DNA from: an uncultured Lachnospiraceae bacterium
GTDB taxonomy: Bacteria; Bacillota; Clostridia; Lachnospirales; Lachnospiraceae
Assembly: GCA_934418125.1 (NCBI GenBank)
Contig: CAKRWT010000007.1
Location: forward strand, 1 to 64,000
Direction of reading: 5' to 3'
Length of the DNA: 64,000 nucleotides
The notes under the pieces are model-generated. The model worked only from the letters and a program-made list of their open reading frames with translations, was not told the origin of the DNA and did no database searches. Made by a program: the position numbers and the translations under genes. Each line of letters opens with the position of its first letter. Positions within the stretch are counted from its first letter, which is position 1. This document shows positions 9,516-18,403 of the stretch, piece by piece.

Positions 9516-9551
9516 GCGAAAAGACCTGGGAACCATCCCAGGTCTTTTCGC
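9516..9551 (-). terminator. Intrinsic terminator after the PfkB kinase gene
   Basis: A perfect 16-bp stem (9516-9531 with 9536-9551) around a four-base loop. On the minus strand it is followed by a T-rich stretch (ATTTTCTT), so it ends transcription arriving from the recJ/PfkB side and insulates the murE promoter. Confidence 0.85.
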
Positions 9552-9625
9552 TTGTGTATCTATCCGGTATCGCTCCTGCTTAGCCGCATTCTTTGTAGTA
9601 TATTCTGTCTTACACACTGCCCACC

Positions 9626-10573
9626 CTAAGCTAAAGCTTCCACCTGTATTGCTTTCATCAGTTCTTCCGCCGTCTGTTTCGGAATGGACGCACTCTCCCT
9701 CGTAGTAGCATTAGCGGCCGAAATCGCACAGGCGCGAAGCAGTGCATCCTTATCACTTTCCTCTAACCAGTAAGACATGGCATAGGAAGCTACCACGCTG
9801 TCTCCGCAGGCTACCGTATTGACTGCCTTAATATGTTCTGCCCTGGCATAATAAACCCCTTCATCCGATACAGAAACCAGCCCCTTGCTTCCCATGGAAA
9901 CAACCACCTTTTCGATGCCCTCCTGATGAATCTGATGGGCTGCCTCTATCAGTTCTTCCCGGTCTTCTATCTTATGCCCTGCCAGGTATTCCAGTTCCTT
10001 CCAGTTAGGTTTGATAAGCTGTGGCTTCGCCTCCATGCCAAACCGCATACTTTCTCCACTGGAATCCAGGTATACCGGCACTCCGGCTTCCCTTGCTCCG
10101 ATGACAAGTCTCTGATACATATTGGTATCCACACCAACAGGCAATGAACCAGATAAAATGACTAACATACAGCGTTCCAGCAATCCTTCATATCGTGCCA
10201 GGAACTCCCGCTGGCTCTGTCTGCTGACTACCGGTCCCGGCTCCAGAATTTCCGTCACAAAGCCATCATCTGCAAGAATATTCATATTACTTCTGGTATC
10301 CTCCGACAAATGCAAAAAGCCACAGGTAACACCTCTTTTTAACATTTCTTCCTCAATAAACTTACCCGGATAACCACCTAGAAAACCAGTAGCAATAACC
10401 GGATAATCATACTCCCGCAGAATCTTCGTTACGTTAATTCCCTTTCCACCCGCAATATTTATGACACTGCGCATACGATTTACATTACCCACCATGACAC
10501 TCTGTGTTTCATAGGTTTTATCTACCGCTGGGTTTAAGGTCACGGTCAGTATTTTCTTCTCATGTATCCCCAT
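9626..10573 (-). CDS. PfkB-family sugar kinase, probable 1-phosphofructokinase type
   Basis: A 315-residue ribokinase-fold kinase of the 1-phosphofructokinase/tagatose-6-phosphate kinase group. It begins with the group signature TLNPAVDKT, has the substrate-binding GGKGINVTK (about 42-50) and the anion-hole/catalytic Asp in NTVACGDS (about 250-257). The usual first glycine of GAGD is replaced by alanine-cysteine (ACGD), which is tolerated in this group. No PTS fructose gene or DeoR regulator is adjacent, so the substrate (fructose-1-P, tagatose-6-P or another phosphosugar) cannot be fixed. It follows recJ by 12 bp and ends at a strong terminator. Confidence 0.8.
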   Translation of the reverse strand: MGIHEKKILTVTLNPAVDKTYETQSVMVGNVNRMRSVINIAGGKGINVTKILREYDYPVIATGFLGGYPGKFIEEEMLKRGVTCGFLHLSEDTRSNMNILADDGFVTEILEPGPVVSRQSQREFLARYEGLLERCMLVILSGSLPVGVDTNMYQRLVIGAREAGVPVYLDSSGESMRFGMEAKPQLIKPNWKELEYLAGHKIEDREELIEAAHQIHQEGIEKVVVSMGSKGLVSVSDEGVYYARAEHIKAVNTVACGDSVVASYAMSYWLEESDKDALLRACAISAANATTRESASIPKQTAEELMKAIQVEALA

Positions 10574-10585
10574 ACCTGTTTCCTC

Positions 10586-12382
10586 CTATATAGAATAATC
10601 CTTCATAATCATCTGTAATTGCTCTCGTCCCTGGTATACATTGATATCCGGGTAATAAATGACACTGATGCAGATATCTTCACAGCCGCCCTGATACAGC
10701 GCCTGTCTTTGTTCTTCTCCAAACGTTTCTTCCAGAAAAGCATGCCACTTGTCCAAATTTCCAAAATACAGCATATCATACTTCTGTCCTTGCTCATCAG
10801 AAACCACATACTTTGCCACATTCTGGTTTTTCCCCAGAATCCTGCCCCGCAGGAAGGTAACTCCCTTCTGTGCAAATATCGGCTTGGGATTGCCATTTCC
10901 AAAGGGTTCTAACACAGATAACTGCTTGACAAATTCCTTTGTTGCATACGACATGGGCATCGGTACATCTATCCGTACCTTTTCTTCCAAATCCTCGTCA
11001 TGCAACTGACAATGGTCGTTTAAAAACTTTCGGAAAATATCCACATTTTCTTCTGGCATGGAAACGCCCGCTGCCAGCTTATGCCCGCCGTATTTGATAT
11101 ACAGCTCTTTACATTCACTCATCTTATCATACATGTGGTATGCCTCAATAGAACGCCCGGATCCTTTTACCCCTTCCTCTGCTTTCGTCAGTACAAATGC
11201 CGGTTTCTGATAGTGTTCTCTGAGCCGTCCGGCAATGATGCCCGCCAGACTCTCATGGCATTCCGGCAGATAAACCACCAACACCTTATCCTGTTGCAGG
11301 GAGGAGCCATCTATCATGGCAATAGCTGCTTCCGTTCCCTGCAGTGTCATGTTTTTTCTGCTGTCGTTTAATTCCTTTAACTCTCCTGCAATGGTAACTG
11401 CTTCCGCCCAGTCCTTTGTCTGAAACATCTGTAAGGCTCGCAGTGCCGTATCCAGCCGCCCGGTGGCATTGAGGCAGGGTCCCATCACAAAGCCCAGATG
11501 ATAAACTGAAAGTGGCTTGTTTTGCAGCCCGTTTACTTCTATCAGTGCCCGCAGTCCCAGATTCGGTGTCTCTTCCATTTCTTTCAGACCATACTTTACC
11601 AGAATCCGGTTTTCGTCCACTAACTCCATCACATCTCCCACCGTAGCAAAGGCAGCAAAGGCAAGAAGCTCCTGCAACAATGCCTTGTCTTCTGTTTCAC
11701 AGTCTGCAGCTGTCCCGGTAATTTTCCTTTCCTGCAACAAGACCTGCAACAATTTATACGCCACCACGGCTCCGCATATTTCTTCAAACGGATAAGTACA
11801 GTCTGCCCGTTTCGGGTCTACCACCGCATCGGCTTTCGGCAGACATTCCAGTCGTTCTCCATTCTCTGTCATTTCATAAGGCACTTCATGATGATCGGTC
11901 ACTACCACCGTCATATCAAATTCCTTCGCATAGGCAATCTGTGCCGCTGCCGCAATTCCGTTATCACAGGTTAAAATCGTGTCCACTCCATCCTCTTTTG
12001 CCTGGGTAATCAGGCTGTCATTCAATCCATAACCATCCAGAATCCGATGAGGAATAACCGCATCCACATTAGCACCCAGATATTCCAATCCTTTTACCAG
12101 AATATAGGTAGCGCATACTCCATCAATGTCGTAGTCTCCCATGACACGGATTTTCTTCTGTTCTGCTATTTTCTGTAAAATAATATCTGCTGCCTTTTTA
12201 ACATCCTGTAATGCATAAGGGCTGTACAAATCCTCCAATGTACCATGTAGAAATTTCTCAATCTCTGCATCTTCTGTCAAATCCCGGTTTCGTATAATTC
12301 TGGCTATGACCGGATTAATATGATATTTTTCTGCCATCCCATAAAAGTCTGCCCGTTTGGCTTTCACTACCCACTTTGCCAT
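10586..12382 (-). CDS. recJ: Single-stranded-DNA exonuclease RecJ (DHH family)
   Basis: A 598-residue DHH/DHHA1 phosphoesterase for 5'-3' degradation of single-stranded DNA in recombination and mismatch repair. Motifs: DYDIDGV, CDNGIAA and the name-giving TDHHEVP, then a DHHA1 region containing GGHKLAAGVSM, and a C-terminal OB-type domain. An open frame runs 58 codons further upstream into secDF, but the start chosen is ATG 12382, which has GAGG six bases before it and follows the secDF terminator. Length agrees with the family. It lies 12 bp before the PfkB gene. Confidence 0.93.
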   Translation of the reverse strand: MAKWVVKAKRADFYGMAEKYHINPVIARIIRNRDLTEDAEIEKFLHGTLEDLYSPYALQDVKKAADIILQKIAEQKKIRVMGDYDIDGVCATYILVKGLEYLGANVDAVIPHRILDGYGLNDSLITQAKEDGVDTILTCDNGIAAAAQIAYAKEFDMTVVVTDHHEVPYEMTENGERLECLPKADAVVDPKRADCTYPFEEICGAVVAYKLLQVLLQERKITGTAADCETEDKALLQELLAFAAFATVGDVMELVDENRILVKYGLKEMEETPNLGLRALIEVNGLQNKPLSVYHLGFVMGPCLNATGRLDTALRALQMFQTKDWAEAVTIAGELKELNDSRKNMTLQGTEAAIAMIDGSSLQQDKVLVVYLPECHESLAGIIAGRLREHYQKPAFVLTKAEEGVKGSGRSIEAYHMYDKMSECKELYIKYGGHKLAAGVSMPEENVDIFRKFLNDHCQLHDEDLEEKVRIDVPMPMSYATKEFVKQLSVLEPFGNGNPKPIFAQKGVTFLRGRILGKNQNVAKYVVSDEQGQKYDMLYFGNLDKWHAFLEETFGEEQRQALYQGGCEDICISVIYYPDINVYQGREQLQMIMKDYSI

Positions 12383-12430
12383 TTCTATCCTCGTTTCTGT
12401 CTGCATTTTTCTTTCGTTTCTATCAGAAAA

Positions 12431-12452
12431 GGCGTCCCACGATGGGGACGCC
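12431..12452 (-). terminator. Hairpin terminator between secDF and recJ
   Basis: An 8-bp GC-rich stem (GGCGTCCC, 12431-12438, with 12445-12452) lies 13 bp after the secDF stop. On the minus strand it is followed by TTTTCT. It probably terminates or attenuates the scf-secDF transcript before recJ. Confidence 0.7.
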
Positions 12453-12465
12453 CACTTATTTTTCT

Positions 12466-14736
12466 TTATTTCTTTGAGGTTTTCTTTTTCTGGAACTTGG
12501 TTCTGAACAGGAACCAGAAAGCACCTGTCAGACATACCGAAGAGTAAGTACCACATACGATACCTACCATCAGCGGAAGGGCAAATTCCCGGATAGAGGA
12601 TACGCCAAATACTTCCAGTGCTGCTACCATGAAGAAGGTTGTCAGGGAAGTAAAGATACTTCTTGACAATGTCTGGGAAATACTTCTGTTTACTAAATCC
12701 TGTAAATCGCTCTGATTGCGGACAGTTCCCAGATTTTCACGGATACGGTCAAAGATAACGATAGTTGCATTGATAGAGTAACCAACAATGGTCAGCATAC
12801 ATGCAATAAAGGTATTTCCTACGGAAACCTTAGCTACTGCATAGAAAGCAAGTACTACCAGTACATCATGAATCAATGCCAGTACAGAGCTTGCACCAAA
12901 ACGGATATCTTTAAACCGGAACCAGATGTATAACAGCATCAGAATAGTTGCCACCACAATCGCTTTTACGGCATCTGTCTGCATCTCAGAACTAATCGTT
13001 GCGCTGATGGTTTCTGCGGTAATGCTGCTTTCGTCCACACCAAACTGATTTACCATAACATCTGCAAATTCCTGTCTTTCATCCACATCCAGGGTTCTCG
13101 TCTTAATGATAACATCATTGGAGCCTGCCACCTTGGTAGTCTGTACATTACCATCTCCGGTAATCTTTTCAATATAAGGAACTACCTGAGCATCGATTTC
13201 TTCAATACTCATATCTTCCGGTAAGGTAAGCGTTGTAGACGTACCTCCCACGAAATCAAGGCTGTAATTCAACGGCATACCGGTCTGTGCTTTGTTCACA
13301 CCCATGACTACAAAACCTGCCAGAATAACGGCTAAGGACAGTCCGAAGAATACATATTTCTTGGATAAGAAATTAATCGTCTTCTTCTCTTTTGCCACAC
13401 CATAAGCTTTCTCACTCTGTACTCCTAATCCGTAGAATACATTAATCAGGAATCTAGTTACAAAAAGTGCGGTAAACATGGATAAAATAATACCAAGCAT
13501 TAAAGTAACGGAGAATCCTTTAATTGTACCGCTTCCCATAAAGTACAGGATAATGGCTACAATAAAGGTTGTAATGTTACCATCCAAAATAGCGGATAAC
13601 GCTTTGTTAAAACCAATTTTAATGGAAGACTGTACCGTCTTTCCAGTAGCAAGTTCTTCCCGGATACGTGCGAAGATAATAACATTCGCATCTACTGCCA
13701 TACCAACAGAAAGAATAATACCAGCAATACCCGGAAGGGTAAGGGTTACTTCAAAGGCATATAAAAGAATTACCATCAGTTCGGTATATAATACCAGTGC
13801 CAGGGAGGCTGCCAGACCACAGATATAATATACGGCAATCATAAAGATAACAACCAGTGCAAAGCCTACCGCTGCTGCAATTAAACTGGAGTCAATCGCT
13901 GCGGAACCAAGCTGTGCACCAACTACGTTAGAACGAAGTTCTTCCAGTTCCAGTTTCAGACCACCGATACGGATGGTGGAAGCTAACTGCTCTGCCTCTT
14001 CGAAAGAGGACTGTCCTGTAATAACGGCATTGCCATCGGTAATAGCTGCCTGGACGGCAGGTACACTTACAAATGCATTATCGTAATAAATAGCAATTGT
14101 CTCGCCGTTCTGATAAGCCTTGGTAGTTGCCTCGGCAAAGGCTTCCTTACCGGCCTCGTTTAAAGTTAACTGTACAACGAACTGGGAATTACCCATGGAA
14201 TCCTGCTGGCTTCCTGCCTGTGCACTCTCTACTTCAGTACCGGTCAATACGATAGAGCCGTCTTCCTGTAACTCTTCAATACTCTTGGTCAGCACATACT
14301 GTACAATGATGTTGCCATCTGCATCGGTTCCGTAAGTGTACTGATAGTTGGCATTTCCTTCACTGTCAGTTGCTGCAATGAAATACAGACTTCCCGGTTT
14401 GCCAAGCTCTTCCAGGATGGCATTGGCATCGGTTACACCAGGAATCTCAATATTGATTCGGTCGCTGCCTTCCTGATATACCTGGGCTTCTGTACTATAA
14501 TTCTGTACACGCTGCTGCAACTTGTAAATGGTATCGCTCATATCCTCGCTGCTTGGCTCTCCATCGCCAACCACCTGATAGGTAATGCTGACACCGCCCG
14601 CTAAATCCAGACCCAATTTAATGCTGGAAGCGGAACCTGAGTTATCTGAACCGACACCATAGATTGCTGTATAACCAAGTAATCCAAGAATCAGAACAAA
14701 CACAATCAGGCTAATAATCGCTCTGCTCTTTTTCAT
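12466..14736 (-). CDS. secDF: Fused protein translocase subunit SecDF
   Basis: A 756-residue fusion of SecD and SecF, the proton-driven accessory of the Sec translocon that helps pull preproteins across the membrane. The SecD half (about 1-440) has an N-terminal membrane segment (7-28), the motif LGLDLAGGVSITYQV (about 40-54), a large extracytoplasmic domain and five membrane spans. The SecF half repeats this plan (LDFVGGTSTT, about 485-494; spans around 590-740). The fused form is common in Firmicutes. It follows scfB with only 2 bp between stop and start, so the two are probably translationally coupled. Confidence 0.95.
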   Translation of the reverse strand: MKKSRAIISLIVFVLILGLLGYTAIYGVGSDNSGSASSIKLGLDLAGGVSITYQVVGDGEPSSEDMSDTIYKLQQRVQNYSTEAQVYQEGSDRINIEIPGVTDANAILEELGKPGSLYFIAATDSEGNANYQYTYGTDADGNIIVQYVLTKSIEELQEDGSIVLTGTEVESAQAGSQQDSMGNSQFVVQLTLNEAGKEAFAEATTKAYQNGETIAIYYDNAFVSVPAVQAAITDGNAVITGQSSFEEAEQLASTIRIGGLKLELEELRSNVVGAQLGSAAIDSSLIAAAVGFALVVIFMIAVYYICGLAASLALVLYTELMVILLYAFEVTLTLPGIAGIILSVGMAVDANVIIFARIREELATGKTVQSSIKIGFNKALSAILDGNITTFIVAIILYFMGSGTIKGFSVTLMLGIILSMFTALFVTRFLINVFYGLGVQSEKAYGVAKEKKTINFLSKKYVFFGLSLAVILAGFVVMGVNKAQTGMPLNYSLDFVGGTSTTLTLPEDMSIEEIDAQVVPYIEKITGDGNVQTTKVAGSNDVIIKTRTLDVDERQEFADVMVNQFGVDESSITAETISATISSEMQTDAVKAIVVATILMLLYIWFRFKDIRFGASSVLALIHDVLVVLAFYAVAKVSVGNTFIACMLTIVGYSINATIVIFDRIRENLGTVRNQSDLQDLVNRSISQTLSRSIFTSLTTFFMVAALEVFGVSSIREFALPLMVGIVCGTYSSVCLTGAFWFLFRTKFQKKKTSKK

Positions 14737-14738
14737 AA

Positions 14739-16148
14739 CTAGTTCTCCTTTTCTTCATCGGCAAGTGCCGCTTTTATCATAATTGCACATTCAATACGCT
14801 TTCTTTGTAACTCACAGCCAAGTTCATACGCTCCATTGATATTGCCTGTAAAGTTATAGGCATTGGCAGCACAACCGCCACTGCAATAAAACTTTGCAAA
14901 GCAATCCTTACACTGTTCCTTCGCATACACGTTACAAGTCTTAAAGGTATCTCTGATATCCGTGCGGGTAATGCCTTCGTCTACATTTCCCATCAGGAAA
15001 TCTTCCTGTCCAACGAACTGATGACAAGGGTAGAAATCCCCCCAGGGAGTGACTGCCAGGTATTCCGTTCCTGAACCACAGCCGGAAAGTCTCTTCGCCA
15101 CGCATGGACCACCCTTTAAATCTATCATATAATGGAAAAAATTAAAACCTTTTCCTTCCTTTTTCCGCTTGATATATTCCAATGCCAGCTTATCATACTC
15201 TTCCAGAATCGCCGGTACATCTTCTTCTCTTAATGCATAGTCTTCCGTGTCTGCTGCCACAACCGGCTCCACGGATATCTGCTCAAAGCCAAGGTCTGCC
15301 AGATGCTTTACATCCTCTGCAAAGTCCAGATTGTTTCTTGTGAAAGTACCTCTCACATAATAGTTCATCTGGTTTCTGCTCTCTGCCACCTTCTGATATT
15401 TCGGAACAACTTCATCATAGCTTCCCTGTCCGCCTCTGTGAGGACGCATCAGGTCATGGATTTCCTTACGTCCGTCAACACTTAACACCACGTTTGCCAT
15501 CTCTTTATTTACAAATTCCAAAACTTCTTCATTTAAGAGAACCCCATTGGTAGTCAGTGTGAAACGGAACTTCTTATGGTAAGGCTCCTCTAAGCTTCTT
15601 CCGTAAGCTACCAGGTCTTTGACCACCTGCCAGTTCATCAAAGGCTCTCCTCCAAAGAAATCCACTTCCAGATTGATACGGTTTCCGGAATTGGCTACCA
15701 GAAAATCCAATGCTTTCTTACCTACTTCAAAGCTCATCAGTGCCCGTCTGCCATGATATTCCCCTTCTTCAGCAAAGCAGTACTTGCAGGCAAGGTTACA
15801 GTCATGGGCGATATGCAGGCAAAGTGCCTTCACAACCGTCTGACGGTCCTTAAAAGCATCGATATATCTCTCATAAATATCTTCCGTAAAAAGCATGCCG
15901 GCATCCTTTAACTCCAGTATCTCTTCCACGGTTTCTTCTATCATAGTAGCAGAAATTTCTTTTCTGTCCTCTTCTGACAGCTTCTGCGCCACCTTATCCG
16001 CAATCTCTGTTTTCTCTTCTATTTTCTGTTGCAACAGTTCTTCTACCATCGGAATGATGCGGTATGCCTGTTCATCCACCACATGGACACTGCCACTGTT
16101 CACATCCAGTACGATAAAATAACCATTATTTATATATTGATGTATCAC
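14739..16148 (-). CDS. scfB: SCIFF peptide maturase, radical SAM/SPASM thioether-forming enzyme
   Basis: A 469-residue radical SAM protein that forms thioether (sactionine-type) links in the SCIFF peptide encoded just upstream. An N-terminal precursor-binding region (about 1-100) precedes the [4Fe-4S] motif at Cys117, Cys121 and Cys124. The C-terminal SPASM/twitch region has many cysteines for auxiliary clusters (CGSGTEY, PCHQF, CNVYAKEQCKDCFAKFYCSGGC, then a final CEL). The start is GTG 16148 with AGAGGAG seven bases upstream. The link to scfA and secDF is typical of Clostridia. The reaction is known for homologues; the biological role of mature SCIFF is not. Confidence 0.95.
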   Translation of the reverse strand: MIHQYINNGYFIVLDVNSGSVHVVDEQAYRIIPMVEELLQQKIEEKTEIADKVAQKLSEEDRKEISATMIEETVEEILELKDAGMLFTEDIYERYIDAFKDRQTVVKALCLHIAHDCNLACKYCFAEEGEYHGRRALMSFEVGKKALDFLVANSGNRINLEVDFFGGEPLMNWQVVKDLVAYGRSLEEPYHKKFRFTLTTNGVLLNEEVLEFVNKEMANVVLSVDGRKEIHDLMRPHRGGQGSYDEVVPKYQKVAESRNQMNYYVRGTFTRNNLDFAEDVKHLADLGFEQISVEPVVAADTEDYALREEDVPAILEEYDKLALEYIKRKKEGKGFNFFHYMIDLKGGPCVAKRLSGCGSGTEYLAVTPWGDFYPCHQFVGQEDFLMGNVDEGITRTDIRDTFKTCNVYAKEQCKDCFAKFYCSGGCAANAYNFTGNINGAYELGCELQRKRIECAIMIKAALADEEKEN

Positions 16149-16240
16149 AAATATTCTCCTCTGATTATCTTCTTATCCCAGCAGTGCCACTGTCCGTTTC
16201 CGCTCTGCTGCTATAAATTATACTAATACTTAAACGCATA

Positions 16241-16267
16241 ATAAGCAGCGACAAAATCGCTGCTTAT
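16241..16267 (-). terminator. Hairpin between scfA and scfB (probable attenuator)
   Basis: A perfect 11-bp stem (16241-16251 with 16257-16267) with a five-base loop lies between the peptide gene and the maturase gene. Its downstream side on the minus strand lacks a strong T run, so it more likely reduces read-through or stabilises the scfA message than stops transcription fully. It would make the substrate peptide more abundant than its enzyme. Confidence 0.6.
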
Positions 16268-16309
16268 ATGAAATATGAAAATATTTCTAAATTGACAGTA
16301 CAAAACGCC

Positions 16310-16456
16310 TTATTTGTTAGCCTGTTCACAGCTTTGATTACCTACTGTACAAGAAGTCTTGCAAGCAGACTGACAGGATGTCTGGCACTCGCCACATCCA
16401 CCTTTTTTCATGGATTCCTTTAAATCTCTTGTTGTTAATGTCTTAATATGTTTCAT
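16310..16456 (-). CDS. scfA: SCIFF precursor peptide (six cysteines in forty-five residues)
   Basis: A 48-residue ribosomally made peptide too short for most ORF lists. It starts MKHIKTLTTRDLKESMKKG and then has six cysteines at positions 21, 24, 28, 32, 36 and 43, the defining pattern of the SCIFF family. An excellent AAGGAGG precedes the ATG by 8 bases. The gene directly upstream of scfB is the expected partner. Thioether links between cysteines and nearby residues are expected from characterised homologues. The peptide is highly conserved across Clostridia, which argues for a housekeeping rather than an antibiotic role, but that is an inference. Confidence 0.95.
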   Translation of the reverse strand: MKHIKTLTTRDLKESMKKGGCGECQTSCQSACKTSCTVGNQSCEQANK

Positions 16457-16505
16457 CAATGTATCCTCCTTACGTATCCTTATTTTACTTATTATACACT
16501 TTCAG

Positions 16506-16523
16506 ACATCTGCACCCAGATGT
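16506..16523 (-). other. Hairpin in the scfA leader
   Basis: A perfect 7-bp palindromic stem ACATCTG/CAGATGT with a four-base loop lies about 50 nt upstream of the scfA start, between two TATAAT-like boxes. It may stabilise the mRNA 5' end or be a protein site. Confidence 0.45.
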
Positions 16524-16545
16524 GCGCTGAAGCACTTGATTTCAT

Positions 16546-16554
16546 ATTATAGCA
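16546..16554 (-). promoter_or_regulatory. Extended -10 promoter of scfA
   Basis: The minus strand reads TGCTATAAT, an extended -10 element with perfect TATAAT (16546-16551). No good -35 box lies 17 bp upstream, as is usual for extended -10 promoters. The leader would be about 85 nt. A second TATAAT at 16491-16496 is a weaker alternative. Confidence 0.55.
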
Positions 16555-16596
16555 TAGTTTTTTTTATACGAAAAGTATTTTTACAAAATTTTATCC

Positions 16597-16971
16597 TTAA
16601 CTTATCATTCCTCCCAGCATGCCGCTTCCTGCACACAGGAAAAACACTGTTATCAGATTCCCTGCAATATCCTGCAGTCCCTTGTTTACCAGAAGTGATA
16701 CGATTACCAGAATGACAAAATAAGTACAACCCATTGCCAGTCCCCACAAAAACCGACGTTTCTGCGCTCTCTTTCCGGCAATCAGCCCCGCCAAAAACGT
16801 TACCACTATGTAAATGACTATAATACTTATGGATACTGCCTTTTCAGACAGATGACACCGATAAAGTAAAAATGCCAGTAAAAGCAGCAGACCGGCTGTC
16901 AGAACATAAGCAGCCAGCATACACTTGGTAACAAACAGTACTTTATCCATATAGATATCCCTTTTTCCCAT
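16597..16971 (-). CDS. Small four-helix membrane protein (TIGR04086-like)
   Basis: A 124-residue hydrophobic protein with four predicted membrane spans (about 11-31, 40-62, 73-92 and 100-122) and short polar loops (GKRAQKRR between spans 2 and 3). It resembles the small membrane protein family TIGR04086, which I recall being found near SCIFF and Sec genes in Clostridia; the assignment is from memory and not searched. A good RBS (GGGGAGAGGG) precedes the ATG. It lies directly upstream of scfA in the same direction. Function unknown; it could help handle the modified peptide or simply share the neighbourhood. Confidence 0.65.
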   Translation of the reverse strand: MGKRDIYMDKVLFVTKCMLAAYVLTAGLLLLLAFLLYRCHLSEKAVSISIIVIYIVVTFLAGLIAGKRAQKRRFLWGLAMGCTYFVILVIVSLLVNKGLQDIAGNLITVFFLCAGSGMLGGMIS

Positions 16972-17044
16972 CGTTTCCCTCTCCCCTCTGATTCTCTTTT
17001 TTCTTCTTTCTTACTTCTAAATATATTACCCACCCCGGAAAAAC

Positions 17045-17074
17045 TTGACACATTCTTATAGAACAGTGTATATA
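17045..17074 (+). promoter_or_regulatory. Promoter of the CNNM/CBS membrane protein gene
   Basis: A perfect TTGACA (17045-17050) is followed 18 bp later by TATATA (17069-17074). A TATAAT at 17073-17078 overlaps but would be 22 bp away. It faces away from the membrane protein gene on the minus strand. Confidence 0.55.
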
Positions 17075-17110
17075 TAATGTAATAATCTGATTAAAGGAGT
17101 GAATGTTTCA

Positions 17111-18403
17111 TTGGATACCACAGGTGTCATACAACTTATTACCTTAATTGTTCTTGTTTCATTATCAGCATTTTTCTCATCTGCCGAAACCGCTTATTCG
17201 ACAGTCAACCGGGTACGGATGCGTACTTTATCCCAGGAAGACAACAAAGGTGCCAGCCGGGTACTTGGTATACTTGATCAGTATGGTAAGATGCTCAGTG
17301 CGATTCTGATTGGCAATAATATTGTAAATCTGTCCGCATCTTCCGTGGCAACTACCTTTGCCATCAATCTATGGGGCAGCCGCGCTGTTGGCATTGTAAC
17401 CGGGGTGCTGACCTTCATTGTTCTGATGTTTGGTGAGATTCTCCCAAAAACCTGGGCGATGCAGAATTCCGAACAGATAACACTTGTCTATAGTCGTATT
17501 ATCCGTATGCTTATGACAATTCTTACCCCCGTTATCTTCCTCATTGATAAAATTTCCAATTGGATTTTGCGCTTGCTACATATCAGTTCAGAGGGCAATA
17601 ATTTCAGCATTACCGAGAAAGAATTAAAGACCTACGTGGATGTCAGCCATGAAGGAGGCGTGATTGAATCCGAAGAGAGGGAGCTTATCTACAATGTATT
17701 TGACTTTGGCGACCGGGTGGCTAAGGATATCATGATTCCAAGAATCCAGATGACCACAATTGCCCTGAATGCCACTTACCAGGAAGTATTATCCACCTTC
17801 CAGGCTTCCATGTTCACGCGAATTCCTGTCTACGACAACGATCCGGATAACATTATTGGTCTGATTAACATTAAGGATTTCATACTGGTAAAGGATAAAG
17901 AAAAATTCCAGATTAAGAAAATTCTCCGTCAGGCTTACTATACTTACGAATATAAAAATGTTTCTGACCTGCTTATGGAAATCCGTGAGAAGTCTTACAA
18001 CATCGCTTTCGTGCTCAGCGAATATGGTACTACTGTGGGTATGATTACCATGGAAGATATTATTGAAGAGCTGGTCGGTGAAATCCGTGACGAATATGAC
18101 GAAGACGAAGCCGAGTTGATTCAGCAGGTAAATGACGACTCCTATCTGGTAGAAGGCGGGATGAAATTAGATGACATCAACGATGCCTTGAATATTGAAT
18201 TGGAGTCGGAGGATTATGATTCTATCGGCGGTCTGATGATTGAACGCCTGGAAAGACTTCCGGAAAACAAAGAAACCATTCTCTTGGAGAATGGCATTTC
18301 CTTACAGGCTACGGAAGTTCAGGAGAACCGTATCCGAAAAGTATTGATTACCCTTCCTCATCCAGACGAGGAAGAAGCAAAAGAAGCTCCTGAGGAGTCC
18401 TAA
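17111..18403 (+). CDS. CNNM/HlyC-type membrane protein with DUF21 and CBS domains
   Basis: A 430-residue protein of the hemolysin C/CorC group: N-terminal DUF21 with about four membrane spans (roughly 4-170), paired CBS domains (about 195-320; motif with MIPR and TRIPVYD) and a C-terminal CorC/HlyC domain (about 335-420). Members move magnesium or other divalent ions; the old name hemolysin is misleading. A GTG at 17099 would lie inside the ribosome binding site AAAGGAG, so the TTG at 17111 is the more credible start. The 3' end overlaps the convergent HAD phosphatase gene by 56 bp. Confidence 0.9.
   Translation: MDTTGVIQLITLIVLVSLSAFFSSAETAYSTVNRVRMRTLSQEDNKGASRVLGILDQYGKMLSAILIGNNIVNLSASSVATTFAINLWGSRAVGIVTGVLTFIVLMFGEILPKTWAMQNSEQITLVYSRIIRMLMTILTPVIFLIDKISNWILRLLHISSEGNNFSITEKELKTYVDVSHEGGVIESEERELIYNVFDFGDRVAKDIMIPRIQMTTIALNATYQEVLSTFQASMFTRIPVYDNDPDNIIGLINIKDFILVKDKEKFQIKKILRQAYYTYEYKNVSDLLMEIREKSYNIAFVLSEYGTTVGMITMEDIIEELVGEIRDEYDEDEAELIQQVNDDSYLVEGGMKLDDINDALNIELESEDYDSIGGLMIERLERLPENKETILLENGISLQATEVQENRIRKVLITLPHPDEEEAKEAPEES

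Noticed and set aside
12383..12556. N-terminal extension of recJ into secDF
   Set aside because: The extension covers the secDF terminator and stop region and lacks an RBS; ATG 12382 fits the family start.
17099..17101. GTG start of the CNNM/CBS protein
   Set aside because: It overlaps the ribosome binding site AAAGGAG; TTG 17111 has workable spacing.
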